Assembly: GCF_030440515.1 (NCBI RefSeq)
Contig: NZ_CP076543.1
Location: 6,024,501-6,088,500 of the forward strand
From: Streptomyces xanthophaeus
Lineage (GTDB): Bacteria > Actinomycetota > Actinomycetes > Streptomycetales > Streptomycetaceae
DNA length: 64,000 nucleotides
Reading direction: 5' to 3'
The notes under the pieces were generated by a model. It was not told the origin of the DNA and did no database searches. It worked only from the letters and a program-made list of their open reading frames with translations. Positions 1-8,003 of the stretch are shown in pieces. Position 1 is the stretch's first letter. Each line of letters starts with the position of its first letter. The position numbers were made by a program, and so were the translations under genes.

Positions 1-420
1 GACCAGGAGAGGGTCGGAACCGGATTCCGGATGATCCTGGAGAGCCGACCGGACACCGGCCGGACGTCCTGCCCCTCGACATCCGCATGCCCGGACTCGA
101 CGGCCTCGAAGTCACCCGCCGCCTGTCCGGCAACCCCGGCCCACCGCACATCGTCATCGTCACCACCTTCGGCCTCGACGAGTACGTCCACGCGGCGCTC
201 CACGGCGGAGCGTCCGGCTTCCTCCTGAAGGACGCCGGCCCGGCCATGCCGGTTGAAGCGGCCCGGGCGGCAGCCTCGGCGACTCCCTCGTCCCACCCCC
301 ACCCCCACCCGCCATCACGGTCCGCCTCCTGCGCGAAACGGCCCCGCGCACCCCGGCCCCGATCCCGGCTCCCACCCCAGCCCCGCCGGCGCCCGAAGCC
401 GGGGGCACGTGCGGGTACGG
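1..420 (+). pseudogene. Decayed NarL/LuxR-family response regulator (receiver-domain remnant)
   Basis: The first 60 bases read, in the frame of base 1, as the usual start of an actinobacterial NarL-type receiver domain (VGTGFRMILESRPD). The next recognisable piece, LPLDIRMPGLDGLEVTRR then IVTTFGLDEY and GASGFLLKDA, lies in the frame of base 87, so one frameshift and a loss of roughly 25 codons separate them. A third frame near 270-330 gives GDSLV and ITVRLLRE, the normal linker, interrupted by a CCCCCA-rich run. The C-terminal LuxR HTH is absent; the frame runs into proline-rich noise and a dispersed repeat. Family role would be phosphorelay transcription control. It is cut by the window edge and I regard it as non-functional. 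Confidence 0.8.
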
Positions 421-456
421 GTGCGCAGGCGCGGGCCGGCTGCGCCTGGGCCTCCC

Positions 457-502
457 GGGGCTCCGCCCCGGACCCCGCGCCTCAAACGCCGGCGGGGCTG
501 GA
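457..502. repeat. Dispersed hairpin-type repeat, copy 1
   Basis: A 46-bp stretch beginning GGGGCTCCGCCCCGGACC and ending GCCGGCGGGGCTGGA is nearly identical to the left arm of the inverted repeat at 35374-35468 inside hrpB (one difference in the first 43 bases). Only one arm is present here. It sits exactly where the response-regulator remnant loses similarity. This looks like a member of a short GC-rich repeat family scattered between Streptomyces genes; that family status is from memory. Confidence 0.7.
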
Positions 503-600
503 AGGGCCGCCGCCGCAGGCAGCCGCGGCAGCCACACACGCTGGGACTCGGGGTCGCCCGGGGCCACCCGGTTCGCCGCCGCCGTGACCTGGCTGCATGG

Positions 601-637
601 CCGTACCGGCCCGGGACGCCGCCCCGGGCCGGTACGG
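601..637. terminator. Perfect 15-bp stem hairpin
   Basis: Bases 601-615 (CCGTACCGGCCCGGG) are the exact reverse complement of 623-637, around a 7-base loop. It lies 64 bases past the stop of the leftward regulator operon and after the response-regulator remnant, so it can act as a terminator in either direction. There is no T-run, as is usual in Streptomyces. Confidence 0.7.
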
Positions 638-701
638 GTCACCCTGCGCACCGTCCCGGCCGCCCCGCCGCACTCGACCTGGACGCCCTAGGGAGCCGTC
701 C

Positions 702-1040
702 CTAACCCAGCGCGATGGCCCGCAGCGCGGCCAGATGCCGCTGGTAGACCGCCCGGCCCTCGGCGGTCAGCGAGAGCCAGGTGCGCGGACGCCGCCCCAC
801 CCGGCCCTTGCCGACCTCCACCCAGCCCGCCTCCTCCAGCGCCGCGACCTGCTTGGACAGCACCGAGTCCGAGACCTCGACCAGGTCCCGTACGAAACCG
901 AACTCGGCCTTGTCCAGCGGAGCCAGCGCCGCCACCACCGACAGCCGTACGGGCGCATTGAGCAGCGGCGCGAGGTCGTGCCGCGGATGCCCGCCCCGCT
1001 TCGCGTCCGCCCCCGGGCCCGTGGCCGGTTCGTCCGTCAT
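702..1040 (-). CDS. Winged-helix transcriptional regulator (ArsR/MarR-like, 112 aa)
   Basis: A small DNA-binding protein. After a charged N-terminus (to about residue 20) comes a single winged-helix domain: LLNAPVRLSVVAAL, the recognition-helix segment VSDSVLSKQVAALEEAGWV, and a basic wing GRVGRRPRTWLSLT. This layout is typical of the short transcriptional regulators often paired with a membrane protein. The ATG at 1040 overlaps the stop of the upstream membrane-protein gene (ATGA), so the two are translationally coupled. Its ligand is unknown; no cysteine or histidine metal site is visible. The hairpin at 601-637 probably ends the transcript. Confidence 0.85.
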   Translation of the reverse strand: MTDEPATGPGADAKRGGHPRHDLAPLLNAPVRLSVVAALAPLDKAEFGFVRDLVEVSDSVLSKQVAALEEAGWVEVGKGRVGRRPRTWLSLTAEGRAVYQRHLAALRAIALG

Positions 1041-1456
1041 GCCGCACCCCTCGTCTCGGTCCAGGCGCCGACGGCCAGCGGCAGCGCACACGCCAGCGCG
1101 GCCGCCACCGCGAACGGCACGCCGTGGCCGAACGCCGCGGTCCCGAGCGTGATCGACAGGGCGAACACCACCGCCCAGGAACCCACCAGCACCCCGTGCT
1201 TCACACCGAACCCCCGCCGCACCACGCGCTGCCGCGCCGCGTACACGCTCAGCCCGGTCACCAGCAGCCCGTTGGTCACCGCGAACACCGCCCCCGAGAC
1301 CGGCCCCTGCCACAGCACGGCGATCGGTACGAGCACCAGCTGCCCGGCCGCGAACACCCACAGGTAGCGCGCGTACCAGCCACTGCGCCGCCGCGCCGCC
1401 TGCTCCAGACCCGCCGCCCGGCCCAACGCCCCGACCGCCTTCGCCGACTCCTGCAT
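1037..1456 (-). CDS. Small integral membrane protein (139 aa), partner of the regulator
   Basis: I do not recognise a named family. About four hydrophobic segments are visible (YLWVFAAGQLVLVPIAV, GAVFAVTNGLLVTGLSV, VLVGSWAVVFALSITL and PFAVAAALACALPLAV). The chosen ATG (1456) is preceded by GAGGGGG at a good distance; an in-frame GTG/ATG further upstream adds residues without a ribosome site. It is the first gene of a two-gene leftward operon with the winged-helix regulator (4-bp overlap), which suggests the regulator controls this membrane protein. The divergent neighbour is chorismate mutase. Confidence 0.75.
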   Translation of the reverse strand: MQESAKAVGALGRAAGLEQAARRRSGWYARYLWVFAAGQLVLVPIAVLWQGPVSGAVFAVTNGLLVTGLSVYAARQRVVRRGFGVKHGVLVGSWAVVFALSITLGTAAFGHGVPFAVAAALACALPLAVGAWTETRGAA

Positions 1457-1602
1457 GGTTCCCCCTCGCTCGCACACGGATGACCGTCCCCAGTTGATTT
1501 CCACTATGGCGAGTACTTTCCATTCTGGCAAGTGTCGGGTTGCCGTCTCACAGGCCGACTGCCAGAGGAACCGACGGCCGCCGCCACGTATTCTCGGGAA
1601 CC

Positions 1603-1977
1603 ATGAACATCAGCGACCTCGACAACGGCACCGGCACCGGCATCGGCACGGGCACGGGCGCGGCCGACGACGCCGCAGGCATCGACGAGAGCGTCACCGC
1701 CGAACTCGCGCGCCTGCGCGACAGCATCGACAACATCGACGCCGCCGTCGTCCATATGCTCGCCGAACGCTTCAAGTGCACCCAGCAGGTCGGCCACCTC
1801 AAGGCCAGGCACCAGCTGCCCCCCGCCGACCCGGGTCGCGAAGCCAGCCAGATCGCCCGCCTGCGCCAGCTCGCCGAGAACGCCAAGCTCGACCCCGCCT
1901 TCGCCGAGAAGCTCCTCAACTTCATCATCGCCGAGGTCATCCGCCACCACGAGACGATCGCTGCGGGCGAAGAGTAG
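1603..1977 (+). CDS. Chorismate mutase, AroQ class (124 aa)
   Basis: Catalyses chorismate to prephenate in phenylalanine/tyrosine synthesis. The first ~35 residues are a Gly/Thr/Asp-rich stretch absent from the enzyme fold. The helical AroQ domain follows: LRDSIDNIDAAVVHMLAERF, then KCTQQVGHLKARHQLPPADPGRE, where K/R residues of the helix-1 and helix-2 regions bind the substrate carboxylates, and the C-terminal helix IIAEVIRHHE. There is no prephenate dehydrogenase or dehydratase domain, so it is monofunctional. The start at 1603 (CCATGAAC) begins the variable N-terminus; an upstream in-frame ATG at 1540 is less likely. It lies 41 bp before pepN and could be cotranscribed. Confidence 0.88.
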   Translation: MNISDLDNGTGTGIGTGTGAADDAAGIDESVTAELARLRDSIDNIDAAVVHMLAERFKCTQQVGHLKARHQLPPADPGREASQIARLRQLAENAKLDPAFAEKLLNFIIAEVIRHHETIAAGEE

Positions 1978-2018
1978 AAGACCGGGGTCCGGCCGCCCAC
2001 TGGGGCAGCATGGGCCCC

Positions 2019-4556
2019 ATGTCCGCACTGACGCGCAACGAAGCGCAGCTCCGAGCCCAGCTCCTCGACGTCCAGCACTACGCCGTCACCCTCGACCTCA
2101 CCGGCGACGACGAGACCTTCGACTCCACCACCGTCGTCAGGTTCACCGCCCGCACCGCCGCAGACACCTTCATCGAGCTGAAGCCCGTCGAGCTGCGCTC
2201 CGCCACCCTCGACGGCAACCCCCTCGACCCGGCCACCCTCGCCGACGACCGCCTCCCCCTCGAAGGCCTCACCGAAGGCCCCCACGAGCTGCGCCTCGAC
2301 ACCCGCATGCGCTACTCCCGCACCGGCGAGGGCCTGCACCGCTTCACCGACCCCGCCGACGGCCACACCTACGTCTACAGCCAGATGTTCCTGGACGACG
2401 TCCAGCGGGTCTTCCCCGCCTTCGACCAGCCCGACCTCAAGGCCGTCTTCGAATTCACCGTCACCGCCCCCGCCCACTGGACCGTCCTCGCCAACGGCAT
2501 CACCACCCGCACCGCCGCCGCCCCCGACAACAGCGGCGCAGCCATCTGGCAGTCCGCCCCGACCCCCCTCATCTCCACCTACCTCGCCGCCGTCGCCGCC
2601 GGCCCGTGGCACAGCATCCGCACCGAACACGCCGGACTGCCCTTCGGCATCCACTGCCGCCAGTCCCTCGCACCCCACATGGACGTCGACGCCGAGGAAA
2701 TCCTCTCCATCACCAAGGCCTGCTTCGACCGGTACCAGGAGAAGTTCACCGAGCCCTACCCCTTCGACTCCTACGACCAGGCCTTCGTACCCGAGTTCAA
2801 CGCCGGCGCCATGGAGAACCCCGGACTCGTCACCTTCCGCGACGAGTTCATCTTCCGCTCCGCCGTCACCGACACCGAACGCCAGTCCCGCGCCATGGTC
2901 ATCGCCCACGAGATGGCCCACATGTGGTTCGGCGACCTCGTCACCATGGCCTGGTTCGACGACATCTGGCTCAACGAATCCTTCGCCGAATACATGGGCT
3001 ACCAGACCCTCACCGAAGCCACCCGCTTCACCGACACCTGGACCGACTTCGGCGTCACCCGCAAGCCCTGGGGCTACGACGCCGACCAGCGCCCCTCCAC
3101 CCACCCCGTCGCCCCCGCCCCCGAAGACGTCCCCGACACCGCCTCCGCCCTCCTCAACTTCGACGGCATCTCCTACGCCAAGGGTGCCTCCGCCCTGCGC
3201 CAACTCGTCGCCTGGCTCGGCGAGAAGGACTTCCTGGCCGGCATCAACACCCACTTCGCCCGCCACAAGTTCGCCAACGCCTCCCTCGCCGACTTCATCG
3301 ACTCCCTCGCCGCCCACACCGAACGCGACGTCCGCGCCTGGGCCGACATCTGGCTGCGCACCACCGGCATCGACACCCTCACCCCCCGCATCGAGGAGTC
3401 CGAGGGCCGCCCCGACACCCCCGCCGGCTGGACCCTCACCGTCGACCGCCGCGGCAGCCGCCCCCACCACATCGCCGTCGGCGTCTACGACCGCGACCCC
3501 GTCGACGGCCGCTTCCTCGAACTGCGCGAACTCCTCGACCTCGACATCCCCTCCGACGAGATCATCTCGGTGAACGGAGCCCGCCCCGCCCTCCTCGTCC
3601 TCAACGACGTCGACCTCACCTACGCCAAGGTCCGCCTCGACGAAACCTCCGTCGAAACGGTCCTGCGCGGCCTCTCCGGCATCCCCGACGCCCTCACCCG
3701 CGCCGTCGTCTGGAACGCCCTGCGCGACATGGTCCGCGACGGCGAACTCGACCCCCACGACTACCTGGCCACCGCCTCCGCGCACCTGCCCGAGGAGGAC
3801 GACCTGGCCATCGTCCAAGGCGTCCTCGCCTTCGCCCGCACCCAGGTCGCCGTCCGCTACCTCGCCCCCGAAGAGCAGGCCGCCGCGCTCGCCACCCTCA
3901 CCACCATCGCCCGCGACCTCCTGCGGCGCACCGAGGACGGCTCCGAGCCCGGCATGCGGCTGACCGCCGTACGCACCCTCGTCGACAGCGCCACCCAGCC
4001 CGACACCATCGCCGCCTGGCTCACCGACGACACCGTCCCCGGCGGCCCCGCCCTCGACCCCGAACTGCGCTGGCGCATCCTCGGCCGCCTCGCCGTCCTC
4101 GGCGCCGTCGGGGAGACCGAGATCGACGCCGCCCTCGCCGCCGACACCAGCGCCACCGGCCAGGAAGGCGCCGCCCGCTGCCGCGCCGCCCTCCCCACCG
4201 CCGAGGCCAAGGCCGCCGCCTGGGACCGCCTCTTCCACGACGACACCCTGTCCAACTACCTCTTCAGCGCCACCGCCCAGGGCTTCTGGCAGCCCGAACA
4301 GGCCGAACTGCTCACGCCGTACGTCACCCGCTACTACCCGGAGGCCGTCGCCCTCGGCGCCCGCCGCGGCCCGGCCATCGGCGAGGCCGCCGGCCGCTGG
4401 GCGTTCCCCGCGTACGCCATCGACGAGTCCAACCTCCGGGCCGGCCACACCTGCCTCACGAACCCGGACATCCTCCCCCTCCTGCGCCGCAAACTGGTGG
4501 ACCAACTCGACGACCTCGCCCGAGCCCTCCGGGTCCGGTCCTCTGACGAGAGCTGA
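2019..4556 (+). CDS. pepN: Aminopeptidase N (M1 family zinc metallopeptidase, 845 aa)
   Basis: Removes N-terminal residues from peptides in the cytoplasm. The M1 signature is complete: exopeptidase motif GAMEN (263-267), zinc site HEMAH (297-301) and third ligand in NESFAEY (Glu about 320, 18 residues after the second His). The C-terminal ERAP1-like helical domain occupies roughly the last 320 residues, and the length is normal for actinobacterial PepN. Two ATGs compete: 2010 and 2019. I chose 2019 because the conserved start usually resembles MSALTR, though GGGG at 2002 is better placed for 2010. No signal peptide is seen. The 540-bp downstream spacer is full of repeats. Confidence 0.95.
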   Translation: MSALTRNEAQLRAQLLDVQHYAVTLDLTGDDETFDSTTVVRFTARTAADTFIELKPVELRSATLDGNPLDPATLADDRLPLEGLTEGPHELRLDTRMRYSRTGEGLHRFTDPADGHTYVYSQMFLDDVQRVFPAFDQPDLKAVFEFTVTAPAHWTVLANGITTRTAAAPDNSGAAIWQSAPTPLISTYLAAVAAGPWHSIRTEHAGLPFGIHCRQSLAPHMDVDAEEILSITKACFDRYQEKFTEPYPFDSYDQAFVPEFNAGAMENPGLVTFRDEFIFRSAVTDTERQSRAMVIAHEMAHMWFGDLVTMAWFDDIWLNESFAEYMGYQTLTEATRFTDTWTDFGVTRKPWGYDADQRPSTHPVAPAPEDVPDTASALLNFDGISYAKGASALRQLVAWLGEKDFLAGINTHFARHKFANASLADFIDSLAAHTERDVRAWADIWLRTTGIDTLTPRIEESEGRPDTPAGWTLTVDRRGSRPHHIAVGVYDRDPVDGRFLELRELLDLDIPSDEIISVNGARPALLVLNDVDLTYAKVRLDETSVETVLRGLSGIPDALTRAVVWNALRDMVRDGELDPHDYLATASAHLPEEDDLAIVQGVLAFARTQVAVRYLAPEEQAAALATLTTIARDLLRRTEDGSEPGMRLTAVRTLVDSATQPDTIAAWLTDDTVPGGPALDPELRWRILGRLAVLGAVGETEIDAALAADTSATGQEGAARCRAALPTAEAKAAAWDRLFHDDTLSNYLFSATAQGFWQPEQAELLTPYVTRYYPEAVALGARRGPAIGEAAGRWAFPAYAIDESNLRAGHTCLTNPDILPLLRRKLVDQLDDLARALRVRSSDES

Positions 4557-4582
4557 CCGAAGGCCGAAAGCGCGAAGCCGAG

Positions 4583-4833
4583 GCCGTGCCGGTGACGGGG
4601 GCGGGGTGCGCAGGGCGCCATACATCATGCAGTCCCGGACGACACCCCGCCCCGGCCCCCGCCCCGGCATCGGCCCGGGGGCCACCGCCGGGCCTCCCGC
4701 CGTGCCGGTGACGGGGGCGGGGTGGGGTGCTGTCCGGGACGTAGAACGTGATTTGTTGGCGCACCCGCAGCCCGTACGCACCACTCGGCCCAGGGCGCCA
4801 TAAATCATGCAGTCCCGGGCGGCACCCCACCCC
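4583..4833. repeat. Pair of nested direct repeats in the pepN-decarboxylase spacer
   Basis: Two blocks recur. A 26-bp block (GCCGTGCCGGTGACGG...) is at 4583-4608 and 4699-4724. A block of about 40 bp starting CAGGGCGCCATA is at 4611-4650 and 4791-4833, with a shared core ATCATGCAGTCCCGG. In the first copy the two blocks are almost adjacent; in the second, about 65 bp of moderately AT-richer DNA (including GTGATTTGTTGG) separates them. No gene is visible in this spacer. Confidence 0.7.
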
Positions 4834-4944
4834 GCCCCCGGCGCCGGCACCCCGCCCCCGGCGCCGGCACCCCGCCCCCGGCGCCGGCACCCCGCCCCCG
4901 GCGCCGGCACCCCGCCCCCGGCACCCCGCCCCCGGCGCCGGCAC
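4831..4944. repeat. Tandem 20-bp GC minisatellite, six units
   Basis: The unit CCCGCCCCCGG-CGCCGGCAC is repeated head to tail: four exact copies at 4831-4910, one 14-bp copy lacking six bases at 4911-4924, and one full copy at 4925-4944. It contains nested GGCGCC/GCCGGC palindromes. Slippage during replication explains the truncated unit. There are no spacers, so it is not a CRISPR array. Confidence 0.9.
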
Positions 4945-5046
4945 CCTGTCCCGCCCCCGCCCAGCCCCCGGCAGGGACCGGCAGGGACCGGCCCCCCGAC
5001 TCCGGACAAACCCCGGCGGTTACCCCATTCGGGCCTGATCGTTGTA

Positions 5047-5078
5047 CTGGCCGGGTGCCTCCCACCGCACCCGGCCAG
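5047..5078 (+). promoter_or_regulatory. Inverted repeat just before the decarboxylase ribosome site
   Basis: CTGGCCGGGTGC (5047-5058) pairs perfectly with 5067-5078 around an 8-base loop and ends 4 bases before the GGAGG ribosome site (5082-5086). It could be a repressor operator or an RNA hairpin in the leader. It does not resemble the AT-rich iron-box operator used by DmdR/IdeR, so iron control is not evident here. Confidence 0.5.
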
Positions 5079-5095
5079 CCCCGGAGGGACCCCCG

Positions 5096-6496
5096 ATGAC
5101 CGCGCAGCCCGGCACACCCACACCGCCCCCGCTCGCCGGCGGCCCCCACGGCCCCGACGCCCTGCGCCCCCTCCTCGCCACCGTCCTCGACGCCCTCACC
5201 ACCGGCGCCCACGACCGCGGCGGCCCCCTCCCCGCCGGCGGTCCCACCGCCGTCACCGCCCGCGTCCGCACCGCACTCGGCGACGCCGGTGTACTCCCCG
5301 CCCACGGCACCGGCCCCCACGAAGCCCTCCGCACCCTCGTACACACCCTCGCCGCCGGCGCCGCCGACCCCGCCGACCCCCTCTGCGCAGCCCACCTGCA
5401 CTGCCCCCCGCTCGCCGTCGCAGCCGCCGCCGACCTCGCCGCCAGCGCCCTGAACCCCTCCCTCGACTCCTGGGACCAGGCCCCCGCCGCCTCCGCCCTC
5501 GAAGCCCTCCTCACCCGCACCCTCGCCGCCGAGTTCTACGACACCCCCCACGCCGACGCCCTCGTCACCACCGGCGGCACCGAAGCCAACCAACTCGCCG
5601 TCCTCCTCGCCCGCGAACGCCACGGCCCCGCCCTCACCGTCCTCCACGGAGCCAACGCCCACCACTCCGTCCCCCGCGCCGCCTGGCTCCTCGGCCTGCC
5701 CCCGGCCACCGAAATCCCCACCCCCGCCGGCACCCTCGACCCCGCCCGCCTCGCCGAAGCCCTCGCCACCACCCCCGGCCCCACCCTCGTCACCGCCACC
5801 GCCGGCACCACCGACGCCGGACTCATCGACCCCCTCCACCGCATCGCCGACCTCTGCGACCGCTACGGCGCCGACCTCCACATCGACGCCGCCTACGGCG
5901 GCCTCCTCGCCCTCAGCCCCCGCCACCGCGACAAACTCGCCGGACTCGGCCGCGCCCACTCCCTCACCATCGACCTGCACAAACTCGGCTGGCAGCCCGT
6001 CGCCGCAGGCCTCCTCGCCGTCCCCGACACCACCCACCTGGCCCCCCTCGCCCACCAGGCCGACTACCTCAACGCCACCGACGACACCGAAGCCGGCCTG
6101 CCCGACCTCCTCGGCCGCTCCCTGCGCACCACCCGCCGCCCCGACGCCCTCAAGATCGCCACCACCCTCCGCGCCCTCGGCCGCGACGGCCTCGCCGCAC
6201 TCATCGACCGCACCATCGACACCGCACACCACCTCGCCCGGCTCCTCGACGCCCACCCCGGCTTCGAACTCCACGCACCCCCCACCCTCACCACCGTCCT
6301 CTTCCGGCCCACCCACGCCGACGACGACCACCTCGCCACCCTGCGCCGCACCCTCCTGCACCAAGGCCGCGCCGTCCTCGGCCGCACCCACGCCGACGGC
6401 CGCCTGTGGCTCAAAGCCACCCTGCTCAACCCGCACACCACAGCGGGGGACCTGGACCAGCTCATCTCCCTCCTGGAAGGCAGCACCCACCGATGA
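5096..6496 (+). CDS. PLP-dependent group II decarboxylase (DesA-like diamine-forming, 466 aa)
   Basis: Likely decarboxylates a diamino acid (lysine, ornithine or diaminobutyrate) to a diamine. Group II landmarks are present: TTGGTEANQLAV (PLP phosphate/ring contacts), HIDAAYGG with Asp264 for the pyridine nitrogen, and the Schiff-base lysine in TIDLHKLGWQP (Lys296). The length fits DesA/L-2,4-diaminobutyrate decarboxylases. The start at 5096 has GGAGG about 10 bases upstream. The stop overlaps the next start (ATGA), so it is coupled to an amine N-hydroxylase, the same two-step logic as desA-desB of desferrioxamine synthesis. The substrate cannot be read from sequence. No desC or desD is nearby. 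Confidence 0.88.
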   Translation: MTAQPGTPTPPPLAGGPHGPDALRPLLATVLDALTTGAHDRGGPLPAGGPTAVTARVRTALGDAGVLPAHGTGPHEALRTLVHTLAAGAADPADPLCAAHLHCPPLAVAAAADLAASALNPSLDSWDQAPAASALEALLTRTLAAEFYDTPHADALVTTGGTEANQLAVLLARERHGPALTVLHGANAHHSVPRAAWLLGLPPATEIPTPAGTLDPARLAEALATTPGPTLVTATAGTTDAGLIDPLHRIADLCDRYGADLHIDAAYGGLLALSPRHRDKLAGLGRAHSLTIDLHKLGWQPVAAGLLAVPDTTHLAPLAHQADYLNATDDTEAGLPDLLGRSLRTTRRPDALKIATTLRALGRDGLAALIDRTIDTAHHLARLLDAHPGFELHAPPTLTTVLFRPTHADDDHLATLRRTLLHQGRAVLGRTHADGRLWLKATLLNPHTTAGDLDQLISLLEGSTHR

Positions 6497-7902
6497 CCGC
6501 CCAGCTCGACGCCCCCCACGACCTCGTCGGAATCGGGATCGGCCCGTTCAACCTGTCCCTCGCGGCCCTCGCCCACGGCCTGCCCCGACAAGGAGCCGGC
6601 GAACTCGCCACCGCCTTCTACGACCAGCGCCGAGACTTCCGCTGGCACCCCGGCCTCCTCATCGAAGGCGCCACCCTCCAGGTCCCCTTCCTCGCCGACC
6701 TCGTCACCCTCGCCGACCCGGCCAGCCCCTGGAGCTTCCTCAGCTACCTCAAGCACAAGGAACGGCTCTTCCCCTTCTACTTCGCCGAGCAGTTCCACAT
6801 CCACCGCGCCGAATACGACGCCTACTGCCGCTGGGTCGCCGACCGCGTCCCCGGACTCCACTTCGGCCACCAGGTCGACGCCGTCCGCTGGAACCCCGAA
6901 CGCGACCTCTTCGAAGTCGACTTCACCCAACTCGACGCCACCGGCGAAGCCGAAGCCCTCGGCCGCACCTACACCCGCAACCTCGCCCTCGGCATCGGCA
7001 CCGCCCCCTACGTCCCCGAACCCCTGCGCCCCCTCGCCGACGCCCCCACCGTCCCCGTCATCCACTCCGCCGACTACCTCGACAACCGCCCGCGCATCCT
7101 CGGCGCCGACCACGTCACCGTCATCGGATCGGGCCAGTCCGGCGCCGAAGTCTTCCTCGACCTCCTCCGCGCCCGCCCCGCCGGCCGCGAACGCCTCACC
7201 TGGCTCGCCCGCACCCCCTCCTTCGCCCCCATGGAGTACTCCAAGCTCGGCCTCGAACACTTCACCCCCGACTACACCCGCTACTTCCACTCCCTCCCCG
7301 AACCCGTACGCGACCAGCTCGTCCCCGCCCAATGGCAACTCCACAAGGGCATCGACGCCGACACCATCGCCGCCATCCACGCCGAGCTCTACCGCCGCAC
7401 CCTCCACGGAGGCTGGCCCGACACCGTCCTCACCCCCGGAGTCAGTGTCCGCACCGCCGGCCGCGTCGCCACCACCAAGGTCGAACTCCACCTCGAACAC
7501 ATCGAGCAGGGCACCCGCTCCCGCCTCACCACCGACGCCGTCATCCTCGCCACCGGCTACCAGGAACGACCCCTCGGCAGCCTCCTCGCAGGCCTCGACC
7601 CGTACCTGCGCAAGGACTCCTCCGGCCGCCCCCGCATCGACGACCGCTACCGGATGATCCTCGACCCCACCGTCACCGGCAGCATCTTCGTCCAGAACGG
7701 CGAACGCCACACCCACGGCGTCGGCGCCCCCGACCTCGGCCTCGCCGCCTGGCGCAGCGCCGCCATCCTCAACACCCTCACCGGCAAAGAGCCCTACCCC
7801 CAGCCGGCCCGCACCGCCTTCACCACCTTCGGCCTCGACCAGCGCGAACCCACCCGCCCCCGCCCCGCCGGCGAACTCCTCGCCCTCGTCGAGCACCCGT
7901 AG
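6493..7902 (+). CDS. Flavin-dependent lysine/ornithine/diamine N-hydroxylase (DesB/IucD-like, 469 aa)
   Basis: Family enzymes use FAD, NADPH and O2 to hydroxylate a terminal amine for hydroxamate siderophores. Visible motifs are the FAD loop GIGIGPFNLSLAAL (about residues 13-26), the NADPH loop VIGSGQSGAEV near residue 213, and the ATGY box (VILATGYQ) near residue 355. It starts inside the stop of the decarboxylase gene and so is made together with it. The acyltransferase and NIS synthetase that would finish a siderophore are not in the window; the product may feed a desCD set elsewhere. An ornithine-N5 specificity cannot be excluded, but the decarboxylase partner favours a free diamine. Confidence 0.9.
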   Translation: MTAQLDAPHDLVGIGIGPFNLSLAALAHGLPRQGAGELATAFYDQRRDFRWHPGLLIEGATLQVPFLADLVTLADPASPWSFLSYLKHKERLFPFYFAEQFHIHRAEYDAYCRWVADRVPGLHFGHQVDAVRWNPERDLFEVDFTQLDATGEAEALGRTYTRNLALGIGTAPYVPEPLRPLADAPTVPVIHSADYLDNRPRILGADHVTVIGSGQSGAEVFLDLLRARPAGRERLTWLARTPSFAPMEYSKLGLEHFTPDYTRYFHSLPEPVRDQLVPAQWQLHKGIDADTIAAIHAELYRRTLHGGWPDTVLTPGVSVRTAGRVATTKVELHLEHIEQGTRSRLTTDAVILATGYQERPLGSLLAGLDPYLRKDSSGRPRIDDRYRMILDPTVTGSIFVQNGERHTHGVGAPDLGLAAWRSAAILNTLTGKEPYPQPARTAFTTFGLDQREPTRPRPAGELLALVEHP

Positions 7903-8003
7903 CGGGTGTCCTGCCGATCAGGCCGGGATCGCGGCGCCGACCGACCGGACACCCCCCAGGGGGCACCCGAAACCGCCCCCACCACCGGCATTAGGGTCGC
8001 CGC

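Noticed and set aside
1455..2018. N-terminal extension of pepN back to 1455
   Set aside because: The region overlaps the chorismate mutase gene in another frame and reads as Arg/Pro-rich noise; pepN similarity begins only at about 2019.
4831..4944. CRISPR array
   Set aside because: The 20-bp units are directly adjacent with no spacers and there are no cas genes; it is a minisatellite.
5015..5095. Iron-box (DmdR/IdeR operator) before the decarboxylase gene
   Set aside because: No TTAGGTTAGGCTAACC-like sequence is present; only a GC-rich inverted repeat is seen.
1548..5123. A leftward open frame of nearly 1200 codons opposite chorismate mutase and pepN
   Set aside because: It is the antisense shadow of C-rich codons; the translation is low-complexity Gly/Val/Asp with no domain, and the true genes on the other strand have complete active sites.
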